The notes under the pieces: model-generated
Seen by the model: the letters and a program-made list of their open reading frames with translations, nothing else
Told to the model about the DNA's origin: nothing
Databases searched by the model: none
Made by a program: the position numbers and the translations under genes
NCBI GenBank assembly: GCA_015178975.1
Contig: WHVD01000143.1
Location: 124,001 to 188,000, forward strand
Direction: 5' to 3'
DNA: 64,000 bases
Source of the DNA: Hysterangium stoloniferum
Taxonomy: Eukaryota > Basidiomycota > Agaricomycetes > Hysterangiales > Hysterangiaceae
Shown: positions 37,049-46,795 of the stretch, piece by piece
Layout of the letters: the number at the start of each line of letters is the position of its first letter
Position numbering within the stretch: position 1 is the stretch's first letter

Positions 37049-39030
37049 ATGCCAGTTCATTCTCTATGTGATTTGCCAGACGATCCGATACTAGATGGAA
37101 TATTCAAGTACTTGGAGCCTCGCCAGCTTGTCCGACTCCGCCTGGTAAGCTACAATCTTACGCAGCAATGGTGACATCCATATTCACAATTCTGCTCAAA
37201 CTACAGACATGTTCACGATTCTTTCTTCTAACAAGTCTTCGTTCAGTGTGGATTAATGCTTTAGAGAAGCTTAGACGTGAAAACAACCTCCCATTCCCCA
37301 ATCCATCCATCTCCCTCTCCGCCCTCAACACACACGATCTCGAGATGACAGTCGTAAAGATGGTCTCTCTCGACAAGCATTTCACAAAGTCACGAGTAAA
37401 ACCAACTTCCATCCGCATGTTTAGTATACAAGATGTGAACGCCCCGCGAATCTCGTACATGCACCTTCTCGCAGGCGGTAGCTGGCTGTTCACGGCCAAC
37501 GCTGAAGAGCTCATGTGCTGGGACCTCGCCAGCCCGGACTCAACATCTGCCACGGTGCATAAACTGGCGAAAGTATCGATATCGGGGAAGGATCAGGGGT
37601 ATAAGGATATCTGTGTCAGAAACCTCCAGGCCCAGCTGCATGGTAATGGAAACGAGGCGGTTGTGGCAGCTTACATGTCGTACGATGGCCACCAGTGAGT
37701 TTCGTTTGTTTATTTTTTCCTTTTTCAATGCCCAGGGCTGTTGCCTGTTGCCCGACCACGTCATGGCGCCATTTGACCCAGTTCAATTTGAAGTGGAAGT
37801 TCCAAATTTGATATGATATGTGCATTGATATCAGTTGACAAAGATCATCTTGTTGTGGACTCGTCTCTCCGGCTTACTTTCGACATTGTCTGTCAACACC
37901 CCAGTACTGATGTCCTATCTCAGATCGAATGTTTGGAATGATAAAGTTGCCATCTGGCAAATTACAGGACTGAGCCATAAAGGGCTGCTTCTTTCGTCCT
38001 TTGTTACTTTACTTTGCTTTCCCGACTATGCACCAGAATACGGAATGTCGGATCTCAGTGGCGATTACGTCGCCTTCTTAGGACGAGAACACGAGACGCC
38101 GGTTATCAGCGTCACCAACTGGCGCACTGGATGCGAAAACGAATACTCACAGGCCAAATTCCGTCCGGATTTTTCAGTCATAATTCCGGTATGTGCTGAG
38201 GTAGGTTGAATGTTGTCTCCTCGGCTTAAACACAAAAATAGGAAGCGGAGCCGTTACGCGTACAAGGAATCAAGCTTGTCCCGCCGTACGTTGCCGTGGT
38301 CGCGGGACCAGTAATCGCCCTGTTCCTCATCCCGCCTTTCGAGCGTGTCAAACATCTGTGTGGCGATGCGCCACGGCTTCGGGCGACATACATCCATCGT
38401 TTTGATTCGCGAGCATATGCCCTAATGGGTGAATTCATTGGATTCTCGCAGAATGCCGCTGTCGTTCGAGACACGGTCACGCCACAGTCGATTACGCTTC
38501 TTATGTCTCGGGCGCGCGTCGCGGTAGTCCCGACAAGTCTGGACGTGAAGACCGAGAGCGAGATTACATATATTATGCCTCCCACCGTCTCCCGTCTCCG
38601 GCAATGGGCATATCGGACCTCTAAACCCGCCATCATTGGTCCCAGTGGGACCCGAGGCGTATGGATCCAGCGTCCGAGCGGTTTCCGGCCGCGTCTGATC
38701 GCCTGGACAGCAGCGCGCGACACGGATCCCGAGGAAGAGAAGGATGTGCAGCCAGAAGAGGCGCATGAGGGACAGGCCTCGACTTCGGAACATACGACGC
38801 GAGATTCGCGCGCCGCGGAGGTATCGGTGACGACTCATTGGTCACGGGACGGCGTGCCTGATGAGACGGTCAACCAAGGCTGGAATGCGCTACCACGCGG
38901 TCGGGCGCGCAAGGTGGATATGTATCCTGTCAAGGTTGAGGAGGTCAAGCGAATAGCGTTTGATGAGGGTACCGGGCGGACATGCCTGGGGATGCGGAAT
39001 GGCGAGGTCCACGTGTTGGATTTCACGTAA
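37049..39030 (+). CDS. F-box protein with propeller-like C-terminal region
   Basis: The ATG at 37049 opens an F-box (LCDLPDDPILDGIFKYLEPRQLVRLRLV), with the first intron immediately after. The second exon contains FPNPSISLSALNTHDLE. Repeated short beta-strand blocks follow: SWLFTANAEELMCWDL, NDKVAIWQITG, LSGDYVAFLGRE, YVAVVAGPVIALFLI and a final GTGRTCLGMRNGEVHVLDF (stop at 39030). These look like a degenerate WD40/beta-propeller, a common arrangement in Agaricomycete F-box proteins. The last exon (38,250-39,030) is GC-rich, with a charged insertion (DPEEEKDVQPEEAHEG). The product is probably about 650 residues and probably an SCF adaptor. Its substrate is unknown. Confidence 0.78.
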
Positions 39031-40200
39031 ATTGGCTGCGGGCTTGGGTGCAGATATGGTAGGTGCTATCTGTCTTCTCGGTCCTAGGGTCTCATTGCTC
39101 TATCTTTGATATGCGTTTTCTGACCGTGTTTTGGCTTTTTTTCCCCCAGAGCTTGGAGGAGTTGTGTACATTGTCGACATGCATTTCGTTACGTTACCCA
39201 TGTTCCATGTTTTTTGTACCATTAGATTCGCATATACTGGTATCTAGCATTCTATCGTCACTGTTGCTTGAATAAAAGACTGCAGCAGTTTGGTATTATT
39301 ATTATCTTTCTCGAGCGTAGACTGAGAACATGTTACTGTATATTGACGAGTGTAATGGTGGGAGCTTGTTCCTTCTATAATGGCACTGAGAAATGAAAAG
39401 TTTCTAATTTGAGGAGTGTGACCAAGTGTGATTAAGTGTGATTTTGTTGACCTTATAGAGTGATGGTTCTGAGCAGGCATGTGTGTACGACGATTAACCT
39501 GACCAGACAAGTTCAGGTTGACCGTTTCGAACAAATTTTTCGCGATATCCATATCTTGCGGGGGCAAATACAGCGTGGGTACCTCCAGGAGATGCTTGGG
39601 TTGCTTGAACAGGGAATCCAATAATTGAAATCATCAGATGCAACGACACATTTTCTGACACGAATAACAGCAGTCACGAGAGAAGTGCCCCAAATACAAC
39701 ACGTGAGCCCAGAGCTGCGGCACCCACTCGGGTAGACGCAACTTGAATGGGCGCATTGCGCCGAAGTAATGGGGCTCACCATACTCGACAAGGTTGAAAT
39801 AGAAGAAAAATGCTTGACCTGCGGTGGATCGTCATCGAAGTAGGCTCATTTTCGGACGAGTCAATAATTGAGTACACGCGAGAATTTCAAGCGCGCCATT
39901 TGAGAGACTGTCGACGGCCGTTGGCCATAAAGGTGTATTGGAAAATCTCACGTCATATATGTATATTGTTGGCCTTCCTTGAATTGTACTTTCTGCCAAG
40001 GCATATTTCTGCACTGATACCTCTAAAGACGTATCGGAGGAGTCCGGACGAGCATTTCAAGGGGTAGCGTATATGTTTGAGTAGCCTTTATTGCCAGGGT
40101 TGTACTTATATTATAAATAGATTATGAGCTGACTACGACATTTTATGATGGTCAGGGTGGTTGAAAAACTGTACAGTTGAACCAAGCGGAGCACCATGAT
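39031..40200. other. Downstream spacer
   Basis: Apart from the minus-strand coding-like fragment at 39540-39815, nothing is recognised. At 40,090-40,116 lies one copy of a 27-bp sequence that recurs at 41,545-41,571. Confidence 0.4.
39540..39815 (-). CDS. Possible coding fragment, unrecognised
   Basis: After an acceptor-like CCACCGCAG the minus strand reads GQAFFFYFNLVEYGEPHYFG, then PFKLRLPEWVPQLWAHVLYLGHF. A second frame follows with LFKQPKHLLEVPTLYLPPQD. The residue composition looks coding, but no start, no upstream exon and no domain were found. It may be a gene remnant at the border of the repeat-rich region. Confidence 0.25.
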
Positions 40201-40207
40201 GTATGAC

Positions 40208-40353
40208 TAAAAGCCCGGGCCCAAGGGCTCGGCTCAGGCTTTCAAAATCCTGAGCTGAGCCCTCGGGCCGCCTGAGCCTTGCATGAAGGCTCGGCTCGGC
40301 TCGGGCTTTGAGGGCTCGGCAGCCTGGGCTTTCGGGCTTTGGGCCGGGCCTTA
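40208..40353. repeat. GC-rich fold-back element, about 145 bp
   Basis: An abrupt GC-rich island sits in AT-rich DNA, built from GGCTCGG/CCCGGGC words. The segment starting GGGCCCAAGGGCTCGGCTC at about 40217 pairs with the segment ending at about 40270 (GAGCTGAGCCCTCGGGCC). Only a couple of mismatches occur across a roughly 10-base loop. The outer ends (AAGCCCGGGCCCAA and TTTGGGCCGGGCCTT) are also imperfect inverted repeats. This fits a small non-autonomous inverted-repeat element. No clear target-site duplication was found. Confidence 0.6.
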
Positions 40354-40873
40354 CAAACCACTATCTGCCATGTCCCATGATTCCGAATCAGATAGGAAGC
40401 CCTAAAAATGCCCGCATCCTAATTGTGAGTGGAGGTTCACAAGACTGGAGCATCAGGTTTGTATTGAATGAGCAATGGTTGACTTGGATAAACTAATATC
40501 TTCCTGATGACTAACCATCTCAGTAGTGACTGGTTCCTAACAGAACGACCCTTTGCATGTCCGTACATCGACTGCAACTTTTGAGATTCGCTCGTCACGA
40601 AGAATTGAAACGACATATACGTCTTATTTACGAATGGGATAATTCCGGGGTAATTCTTTATAAATGACTCGTATTTAGCTCACCACCCCTCTTCTCCAGA
40701 GTCTTCGGACTCGGTGTACAATGATAACTCAAATATAACTTCATAAGCACGAACGACATAATTACTGACACCCCAACTAGTTAAGCGGATCCGGCCGCGC
40801 CTTCTCAACCTGTGAATGTCGCCTATCAGCAGAAGATCGTTGCAGCAAAATTGTAGCCCACAGCGCATACACA

Positions 40874-41092
40874 TTAATACATATGTGGAGGAGAAGTGGC
40901 TGCAGCGGCCATCTTTTGACCTCTGCTGTGGTTGGGGGGTTGTGGGTTGAGGGGCTGTGGTCGCTGCGGCTTGGTGGGTTTTGGCTTTGGGACATTGCCG
41001 CCTATGGGGGGGTCGCCGGAGGGGAGGTTATTGACGATACTGTGTTTATATTTCAGTTTGTTAGAGAGAGAAAGGGAAGGAGAAGAGGGCAT
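40874..41092 (-). CDS. Possible small proline-rich protein
   Basis: A 72-codon minus-strand frame (KPKPTKPQRPQPLNPQPPNH in its middle) is preceded by pyrimidine-rich DNA resembling a fungal promoter or 5' UTR. Both strands are open here, with a glycine/tryptophan-rich plus-strand frame. Coding status is therefore doubtful and no function is suggested. Confidence 0.2.
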   Translation of the reverse strand: MPSSPSLSLSNKLKYKHSIVNNLPSGDPPIGGNVPKPKPTKPQRPQPLNPQPPNHSRGQKMAAAATSPPHMY

Positions 41093-41228
41093 ACGGAATC
41101 GATACCATAATGGATGGCAAAGCTTCAGGAACGTAACAAGGCAGTGGGGAGGGACAGTTGAATTGAAAGAGGTTTTTGTTGGAAGGTTGGGGGAATATGG
41201 GGAGAGTCTAATGGAATGAAGTTTGTAT

Positions 41229-41363
41229 TATTATAGGTTTTTGGAAATCATGTCCTTTTGCTCCCAGATCAAACTTTGCCGGCTCCATTAGAGTCCGTAT
41301 CATTATAGCTTTTTGGAAATCATGTCCTTCAATGGTTGCTCCCAGATCAAACCTTGCCGGCAC
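41229..41363. repeat. Tandem direct duplication, about 60 bp unit
   Basis: Copy 1 (41229-41286) and copy 2 (41301-41363) share TTTTTGGAAATCATGTCCTT and CTCCCAGATCAAAC, then TTGCCGGC. Copy 2 has a few extra bases. The unit abuts the large hairpin at 41377. Confidence 0.85.
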
Positions 41364-41376
41364 TGAAGTTAAGGTA

Positions 41377-41544
41377 CCGGGGAATTGAAACGTCGATAAT
41401 TTTATCGATTATCGCTCTTGGCAAACGATCCTGCAGATCACACTACGAACGGGGACTTGCACACGTGCCAGCCCAATCTGTGATCTGCAGAGTCGTTTGC
41501 CAAGAGCGATAATCGATAAAATTATCGACGTTTCAATTCCCCGG
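41377..41544. repeat. Large inverted repeat (hairpin element), 66-bp arms
   Basis: Arms at 41377-41442 and 41479-41544 are reverse complements with only two mismatches, separated by a 36-bp loop. The outer end is CCGGGGAATTGAAACGTCG. The arms contain an internal AT-rich palindrome (ATAATTTTATCGATTATCG). The structure resembles a fold-back or palindromic MITE. No transposase and no obvious target duplication were found. Confidence 0.9.
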
Positions 41545-41930
41545 TTGCCAGGGTTGTACTTATATTATAAACCCATTCTATTAGATTATGAGAACGCTAC
41601 AAGCTTGCAATGCGCACTCCGAAAAAATAATCACGAATACCACTTTATTTACGGTGGATAATGTCTATCGAAAGTTTCGAACAATAGCGCTACATCTCAT
41701 ACCAATGTCCACCATGCACAAAGCAGATTAGTTGCCTCCAGGAGTATAACTGAATAACGCACACGCGTCCATGGACTATGTACACTGCTTGACACCGAAG
41801 CGGTCGAGGTACGTGTTGAAATATGATATATATAATTAGTAATCTTGGATTCTTTTGTAAATAGATAAGTAACTACTGTATAGCTGCTTAGTAATACTAA
41901 TGCTCTTTGCTCACATCCACCATGTCTTGA

Positions 41931-42700
41931 TATATGTCTGAAACATATTCTTACAGTATGCAAACACCAATCATTGGTTTGACCAGTCTGCTAATGCAAC
42001 TGAGCACAGCGACTTCAATGTCGGAAATTGAAACAAAGACAACTGTGCCAACCCTCCAACAGATTAAAAGGCTCATGGGAATAAAACAAGCTGTGGGTAT
42101 GAAAGTTACATTGAAGATATTGAGCCATAAGCTACTACATGAAGTTCAAATTCATCTTTCTTTCATGTCACCTTCAAGTTTGGTGTATAGATATTGGAGT
42201 TCTGGGTCTGCTGAGATATATGTACATCTAGGCTCTGAGTTTGTTGTTGTCCATTGTATCTGATTGCCTCCTCATTTACATGCTCATGTCTTTTTTTTTT
42301 CCCTTTTCAGATTTGCTTAATTAGAATATCTTCTCCTCATGTTTGAACCAGGTTCAGGACACCACCAGAAAGGCGCTGTGCTGGGGGGGTGGTGTAATCC
42401 TGGCTGCCTTACCACACAGACTTACCACACAGACACAGCCAACCACTAGCTGCACTCCCATTGTTCCCCTGACCAAGCCCAACTTGAGAATCAGACTCAA
42501 TCAAGATCACTCTCTCTGTGTTTCCCTACTGATGGAACCAGATCAATATCTGACCCTCATTTCCTTCCTACCCCAATCTAGACTCTCAGTTCTGTTTTGG
42601 AATCTCCCCTTGTCACGAATACTATATGGTTCTGATTTCTATATATTAGTTAGAGAGACATCTGTTTTAGAGTAGAGAAGAAAAGCACCCAGAATATGAT
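41931..42700. other. CpG-poor, TE-like DNA preceding element A
   Basis: Sequence character changes here: CG dinucleotides become rare, as in the transposons downstream. It is probably the 5' LTR/leader of the old Ty3/gypsy element A or another decayed repeat. LTR ends could not be defined. Open frames at 41934-42263 and 42343-42675 have no recognised domain. Confidence 0.4.
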
Positions 42701-42749
42701 AGTTTTGTCCTGTCTGTTACTGACCAAGTGAGGCTGATACCACAGACTT

Positions 42750-44324
42750 ATACTTTTTTTTTGACATCAACAAAGTTCTTGCCATTGTGCCTTGGTCACC
42801 ATCAACACTGACACCACTGCTCACATGCTCTGAAACAAGGCTGAGACACCAACTTGGGCTATCTCCCCTCCTCATAGATCCCTTCACAAATGACACACTT
42901 AGCACATCCACATCTTCAATGCCTTGACCAACAGAGCCTGACCCTTCAGGAACTGACACTGACACTGACACTGAAGATCCTAAGCATAAGATGCCACAGA
43001 GTGACAGAACCGAGTCCACAGCTGAAGTAAAGGTCAGCAAGCTAAAAGAATGCCATTGTTACGACCGTGTCGCAACCCTATCGGCCCCGAGGTTATCGCC
43101 ACTTGTCAACATTTCAAGTCATCCTCTCGGAAACCATCGGCCCCGAAGCTGACGAATGTTTCGCGAAGATCAAACTCCATTTACGCCTACGTCAAAATAA
43201 CTCGTATTGTCTGGTCAAACTTTGATATGTCCCCTTTATTATGTTGATCCGTTCAATCTTATGTTTCGCATATGTCTATCTATATTTGTAGTCCTTGAAC
43301 CATTTCCTTTTATCGTAATCCCGCTCTCGGCTATCATCGGCCTCCGAACTAATCATAAACTTCCCGTTCCTAGTCAAGCTTATTGTTAATACCGTGTTCC
43401 GCCCTTCTCCCCATTAGTATTGTCCAGACGCCTGTTACTTGTATATGAACCTGCTGTAATTGTAGTTACTAGGCAATCAGAATATCGACTCAGAATACCC
43501 TCATACGTCTGTAGCAGTCTCATACTAGAAGAATTCCCCCTTCCGCCTTCGCGTGCGCTCGCCCACTCCCGGCCCCGACCCCTTGGCCCGATGCTCAACT
43601 TGTCCTTCGATTCCGATTGGTATCACGCCGAAAGGTACTCACTAGGATTAGTCTTCGCCCGCCCGAAATTTAAGGACATCCTACGGATATTTGCGAGGGC
43701 GCAGCACATAAGCTGAAGCCAAGTCCTTCCGATCGGTCCCTGTCGGCCACCGACATTAGTCAGTTTCCAGTTCTTAACAGCCATGCCCGATGCTTACTGC
43801 TGGATGATACACACCCCTTGTACAACAAAATTGGTCAACTGCTTGCTGCCAATACATGAAGTTCAGGGAGAAGAAACCTGAAGAGATTGTCAGCTATATA
43901 GCAGATGCAATGATGGAGCCTCGACTCATGGCCTGGTACCAGGGTGATCAGTATGAATTGATGCCCTCACCCTGGAGGAATACCTTGGAGAACTTGCATC
44001 CATCACTCTCAAGAAAAACTGGGCACACCTTATTTGGGAAAGGATCCTCTCCCATCAAGGTAGACAATGATTCATAGACTGGAAAATTGAGATGGAAAAT
44101 ATTAACACAATCTTCACCACTTCAGCCAAACCTTTTGCACTATCAGTGGCTGCCCTGAGGATACATACAACTCAAGGTGAACTTAGAGACAAAGCACTGA
44201 AATGTAACCACCTTGTGTCAAGCCCATTTCCTTGATGGAACTCACAGTATGGATCAGGAATGTGACAAATGTGTTTGTGAGCAACAAGAAATTGTCCAAG
44301 AACAGCTCCTTGTCAACAATGCCA
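42750..44324 (+). mobile_element. Ty3/gypsy element A, gag portion (decayed, + strand)
   Basis: A gag-like frame runs through about 42,760-43,056 (DPSGTDTDTDTEDPKHKMP, containing a small CTGACA microsatellite). It resumes after the solo LTR at 43057-43779 (CLLLDDTHPLYNKIGQLLA). It continues at about 43,860-44,324 with a capsid-like region (YIADAMMEPRLMAWYQGDQY) to the insertion point of element B. Several stops and frameshifts make it inactive. The element continues at 51001. Confidence 0.75.
43057..43779. mobile_element. Solo LTR with GCCAT target duplication
   Basis: A 723-bp insertion begins TGTTACGACCGTG and ends TTCTTAACA (TGTTA/TAACA ends). It is flanked by direct GCCAT at 43052-43056 and 43780-43784. 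It is rich in CG dinucleotides and pyrimidine runs, unlike the CpG-poor element around it, which implies a more recent insertion. No internal coding region remains, so it is a solo LTR. Its family is not that of element B. Confidence 0.88.
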
Positions 44325-44329
44325 CCTAT

Positions 44330-45148
44330 TGTTAGGGTACATACACGATGGGTTTCTGGAGAAACCCATGGAATATCCGGTAGGACTTGGCTTCAGCTTA
44401 TAGGCTGCACCCTCATGAGATCGTGTTGTCCAATTTCAGACAGGTGGACGGGAATCCCAGGGAGTCTGGGCGGGGTTCGTGGGTCGAGGGGTCGTAGGTC
44501 AGAGGTTGTGGGTCAAGAGGTCGTGAGTCGAGATGTAGGTCGAGATAGGTAAGAGAGATAGATGCACCAGAGCCTGTGGGCTCTGACTAGTGTGAGTGGT
44601 GTGATTCAAGTAGGAGTTTAGAGCAGAAAATGTATTAGATTACTGGGGGGAATCTAAGCCGATTTTCTGACTGGATTGTATGTACAACATCTGCCAGACT
44701 AAATAGACCATGGAATGAATGACATACCAAATCCAGTAATAATGAAACGAAACTAGCAAAACATGAAACGAGAATAGTAAACACCAAATTTGGTGTTAGG
44801 AACAGGACGGAATGGAGTAGAGTCCAAATCATGACAAATCATAAACCATAACGGGAAATGGAGCGGGAGCGGAGTCCAAATCGTGACAGGTCATTTGACT
44901 AAAATGGGAACAGGGCTCTGTTAGAGGGATGATGGGTTTTACGAGTGGGGTCTGGTGACTGATGTGCAGGACGAGGTCAGACATAGACAGGGACAGAGTC
45001 TGGTGGGTATTCCGGTGACTGATACACAATATAACGAAGATGAACATAGACAAGTCTGACATTCAGAGTCCAGTGGGAATTCCAGTAAATCGACAATGGG
45101 TGTGTATAAGTTAGTGCCTGGAGTCCGGCAGGAATTCCAGTCATAACA
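44330..45148 (-). repeat. 3' LTR of element B
   Basis: This 819-bp terminal repeat matches 50163-50995 throughout. In the first 250 bp the differences between the copies are all transitions, many at CpG sites. Ends are TGTTAGGG and GTCATAACA on the plus strand. Confidence 0.95.
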
Positions 45149-45298
45149 GTACCCTCCCTTTATGCTGAAGTCCCAAAGAGGCTCTAGACCTCAATAAGGT
45201 TCTTGTCGGCTATGTGCATATGTCAAAAGTCATGTCGGTTACATGTATGTGTCAAAGAGTCATGTGATCTGGAAGGTAAGGTTCAGACGCGACGAGCC

Positions 45299-45308
45299 TA
45301 TATAAAAA
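45299..45308 (+). promoter_or_regulatory. TATA-like box for the antisense gene
   Basis: CTATATAAAAAT lies on the plus strand just before the first ATGs (45318, 45386) of the antisense gene within element B. It sits between the polypurine tract of the element and that gene. Its spacing would favour the second ATG. Confidence 0.45.
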
Positions 45309-45317
45309 TTTGAAAAA

Positions 45318-45976
45318 ATGAAATTTCTTCTTCTTTACTTCCCCCATCTTCACCAAACAGGTCCAAAACCAACACCACACAGGCCAATGCTGACTGCCAG
45401 GCCCTCCATGGGCAACATCTACCGGGTGCCACTCACTGCTGCCCAAACTTTGGTGCAGTGGGAGGAGCAACATTGACAATGGGAGGAGGCTGAAAAAGAA
45501 GCCAGGGAGGTCAAGGAGGCCCTGGATAGGGAGTACCAGGCAGCCTTGGCCACAGAGAAAGCAGCAGAGGAGAAGAGGAAGAGGGATGAGGAAGAGGCTG
45601 TGCGAGTTGCTGCGGAGAAGGCACAGGCAGTTGCGGAGAGGGCCACGGTAGTCACGGGCAAGGTAAGTCCCAAAATTTTTAACTTGTCATGTTTTTTTTT
45701 TGACTGACTTGTCATTTTCAGTGCAAGGTGACAGAGGTGGAGTCCGAGTCTGAGGGGGAGCTGGGAAGCCCCAACAAGGTGAGCCTCAGGTCCGTGGGAG
45801 TACCATGGAACTAACCATATCAACAGAAGGCAAGGAAGGCGGCACCAGTCTGCCTGCCAATGCAGAATGATCCGCAGTGTTCCAGTTGCAATGACCAGAA
45901 CACAGAGTGTAATCGGAATTCTGGATGGGGACCGGGGTGCTACCAGTGCACGCACCTCAAGCTCACTTGTCCATGA
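45318..45976 (+). CDS. Antisense coiled-coil/Zn2Cys6-like gene carried in element B
   Basis: This plus-strand gene runs opposite to the retrotransposon that contains it. The frame opens at the ATG at 45318 (or, more likely, 45386: MLTARPSMGNIYRVPL). After one in-frame TGA (QWEEQH stop QWEEAE) it becomes a long Glu/Ala/Lys coiled coil (EKAAEEKRKRDEEEAVRVAA). A consensus intron (GTAAGT...TTTTCAG, about 45663-45721) leads to an acidic exon (KVTEVESESEGELGSPNK). A second intron (GTGAGC...CAACAG) leads to a cysteine exon with CSSCNDQNTEC and CYQCTHLKLTC, ending in TGA at 45974-45976. Cysteine spacing is CX2CX6CX9CX2CX6C, the Zn2Cys6 pattern. The basic residues normally between cysteines 2 and 3 are missing. 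Function unknown: transcription factor-like or a basidiomycete cysteine-cluster protein. The single TGA suggests this copy is inactive. Confidence 0.7.
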
Positions 45977-46790
45977 GCAACCCATGGGGTCTGGGGCATG
46001 GGACATTAGTGGGACAGACGGGTATTCTGGTCTGGAGGAGGTTCTGGGACAGAGGCGAGATTTCGTTCTGGATGTACTGTAATATTTGGATTGTATCCTT
46101 TATTTGCAAAGAACGGGGAAACACCAGTAGTGGCCGAGGGTGCATTGTTGTAAGCAAATTCTGCAGTGGTAACAAGGATTTCCAATTGTCCTGTTGGTAA
46201 TTGCAATATATGTGGAGATATTGTTCCAATGTCTGATTGACGTGTTCAGTTTGTCCATCACCTTCCAGGTGATGTCCAGATGTGAAATGTAGTTTCATGT
46301 CCAAGGATTTCCCGAGGGATCTAAAGAAGTGAGATATGAACTCTGATCCTCAATCAGAAGTTACGTGGGATGGAACTCCGTGCTTGGAAAATACGTGGAT
46401 AATAAAAAGTTCTGCTAACTGCACAGACGTAATTATATCATAAGTAGGGATGAATATACCTTGTTTTGAGAATCTGTCAACAACGACTAGAATGGCAGAA
46501 AAGCCTTTGGAATCCAGTAGGTGTTCAATGAAATCCATAGAGATAGAATTCCATGGGTGTTCTGGTACCAGGAGTTGTTTCAAAAGGCCGTATAGCTTGT
46601 GTCACTGAGATTTCGAGTGGGGACAATAGTGCAAGATTTACAATAGTGCTTAATGAATCCATGGAGTCCAGGCCAAGTATATTCTCTTCTTATTAATGAT
46701 AGAGTTTTGTTGTACCCAAAATGTCCTGAAAGTGGATGATCATGTTTGTATTGAAGGATCCTGAGGCGGAGGCCATCGGAGTCTGGTACA
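45963..46790 (-). pseudogene. Integrase of element B (truncated)
   Basis: On the minus strand an HHCC zinc-binding region (about 46,720-46,600) is followed by the catalytic core. The first aspartate is in SISMDFIEHL, and then DRFSKQGIFIP and HGVPSHVTSD carry the second. The glutamate region is GDGQTEHVNQTLEQYL. After a segment containing NNAPSATTGVSPFFANKGY the frame breaks and ends at the antisense gene. The usual C-terminal domain or chromodomain is absent. Stops and frameshifts are present. Confidence 0.85.
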
Positions 46791-46795
46791 TAGAT

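Noticed and set aside
41377..41544. Terminal inverted repeats of an autonomous DNA transposon
   Set aside because: Only 36 bp lie between the arms, so there is no room for a transposase.
42950..42975. CTGACA microsatellite as an independent feature
   Set aside because: It lies within the gag-like frame of element A and encodes its Asp/Thr repeat.
45419..46006. 195-codon minus-strand frame between the integrase and the 3' LTR of element B
   Set aside because: Its Ser/Ala-rich sequence is the antisense shadow of the Glu/Ala coiled coil encoded on the plus strand, which has introns, a cysteine cluster and a better composition.
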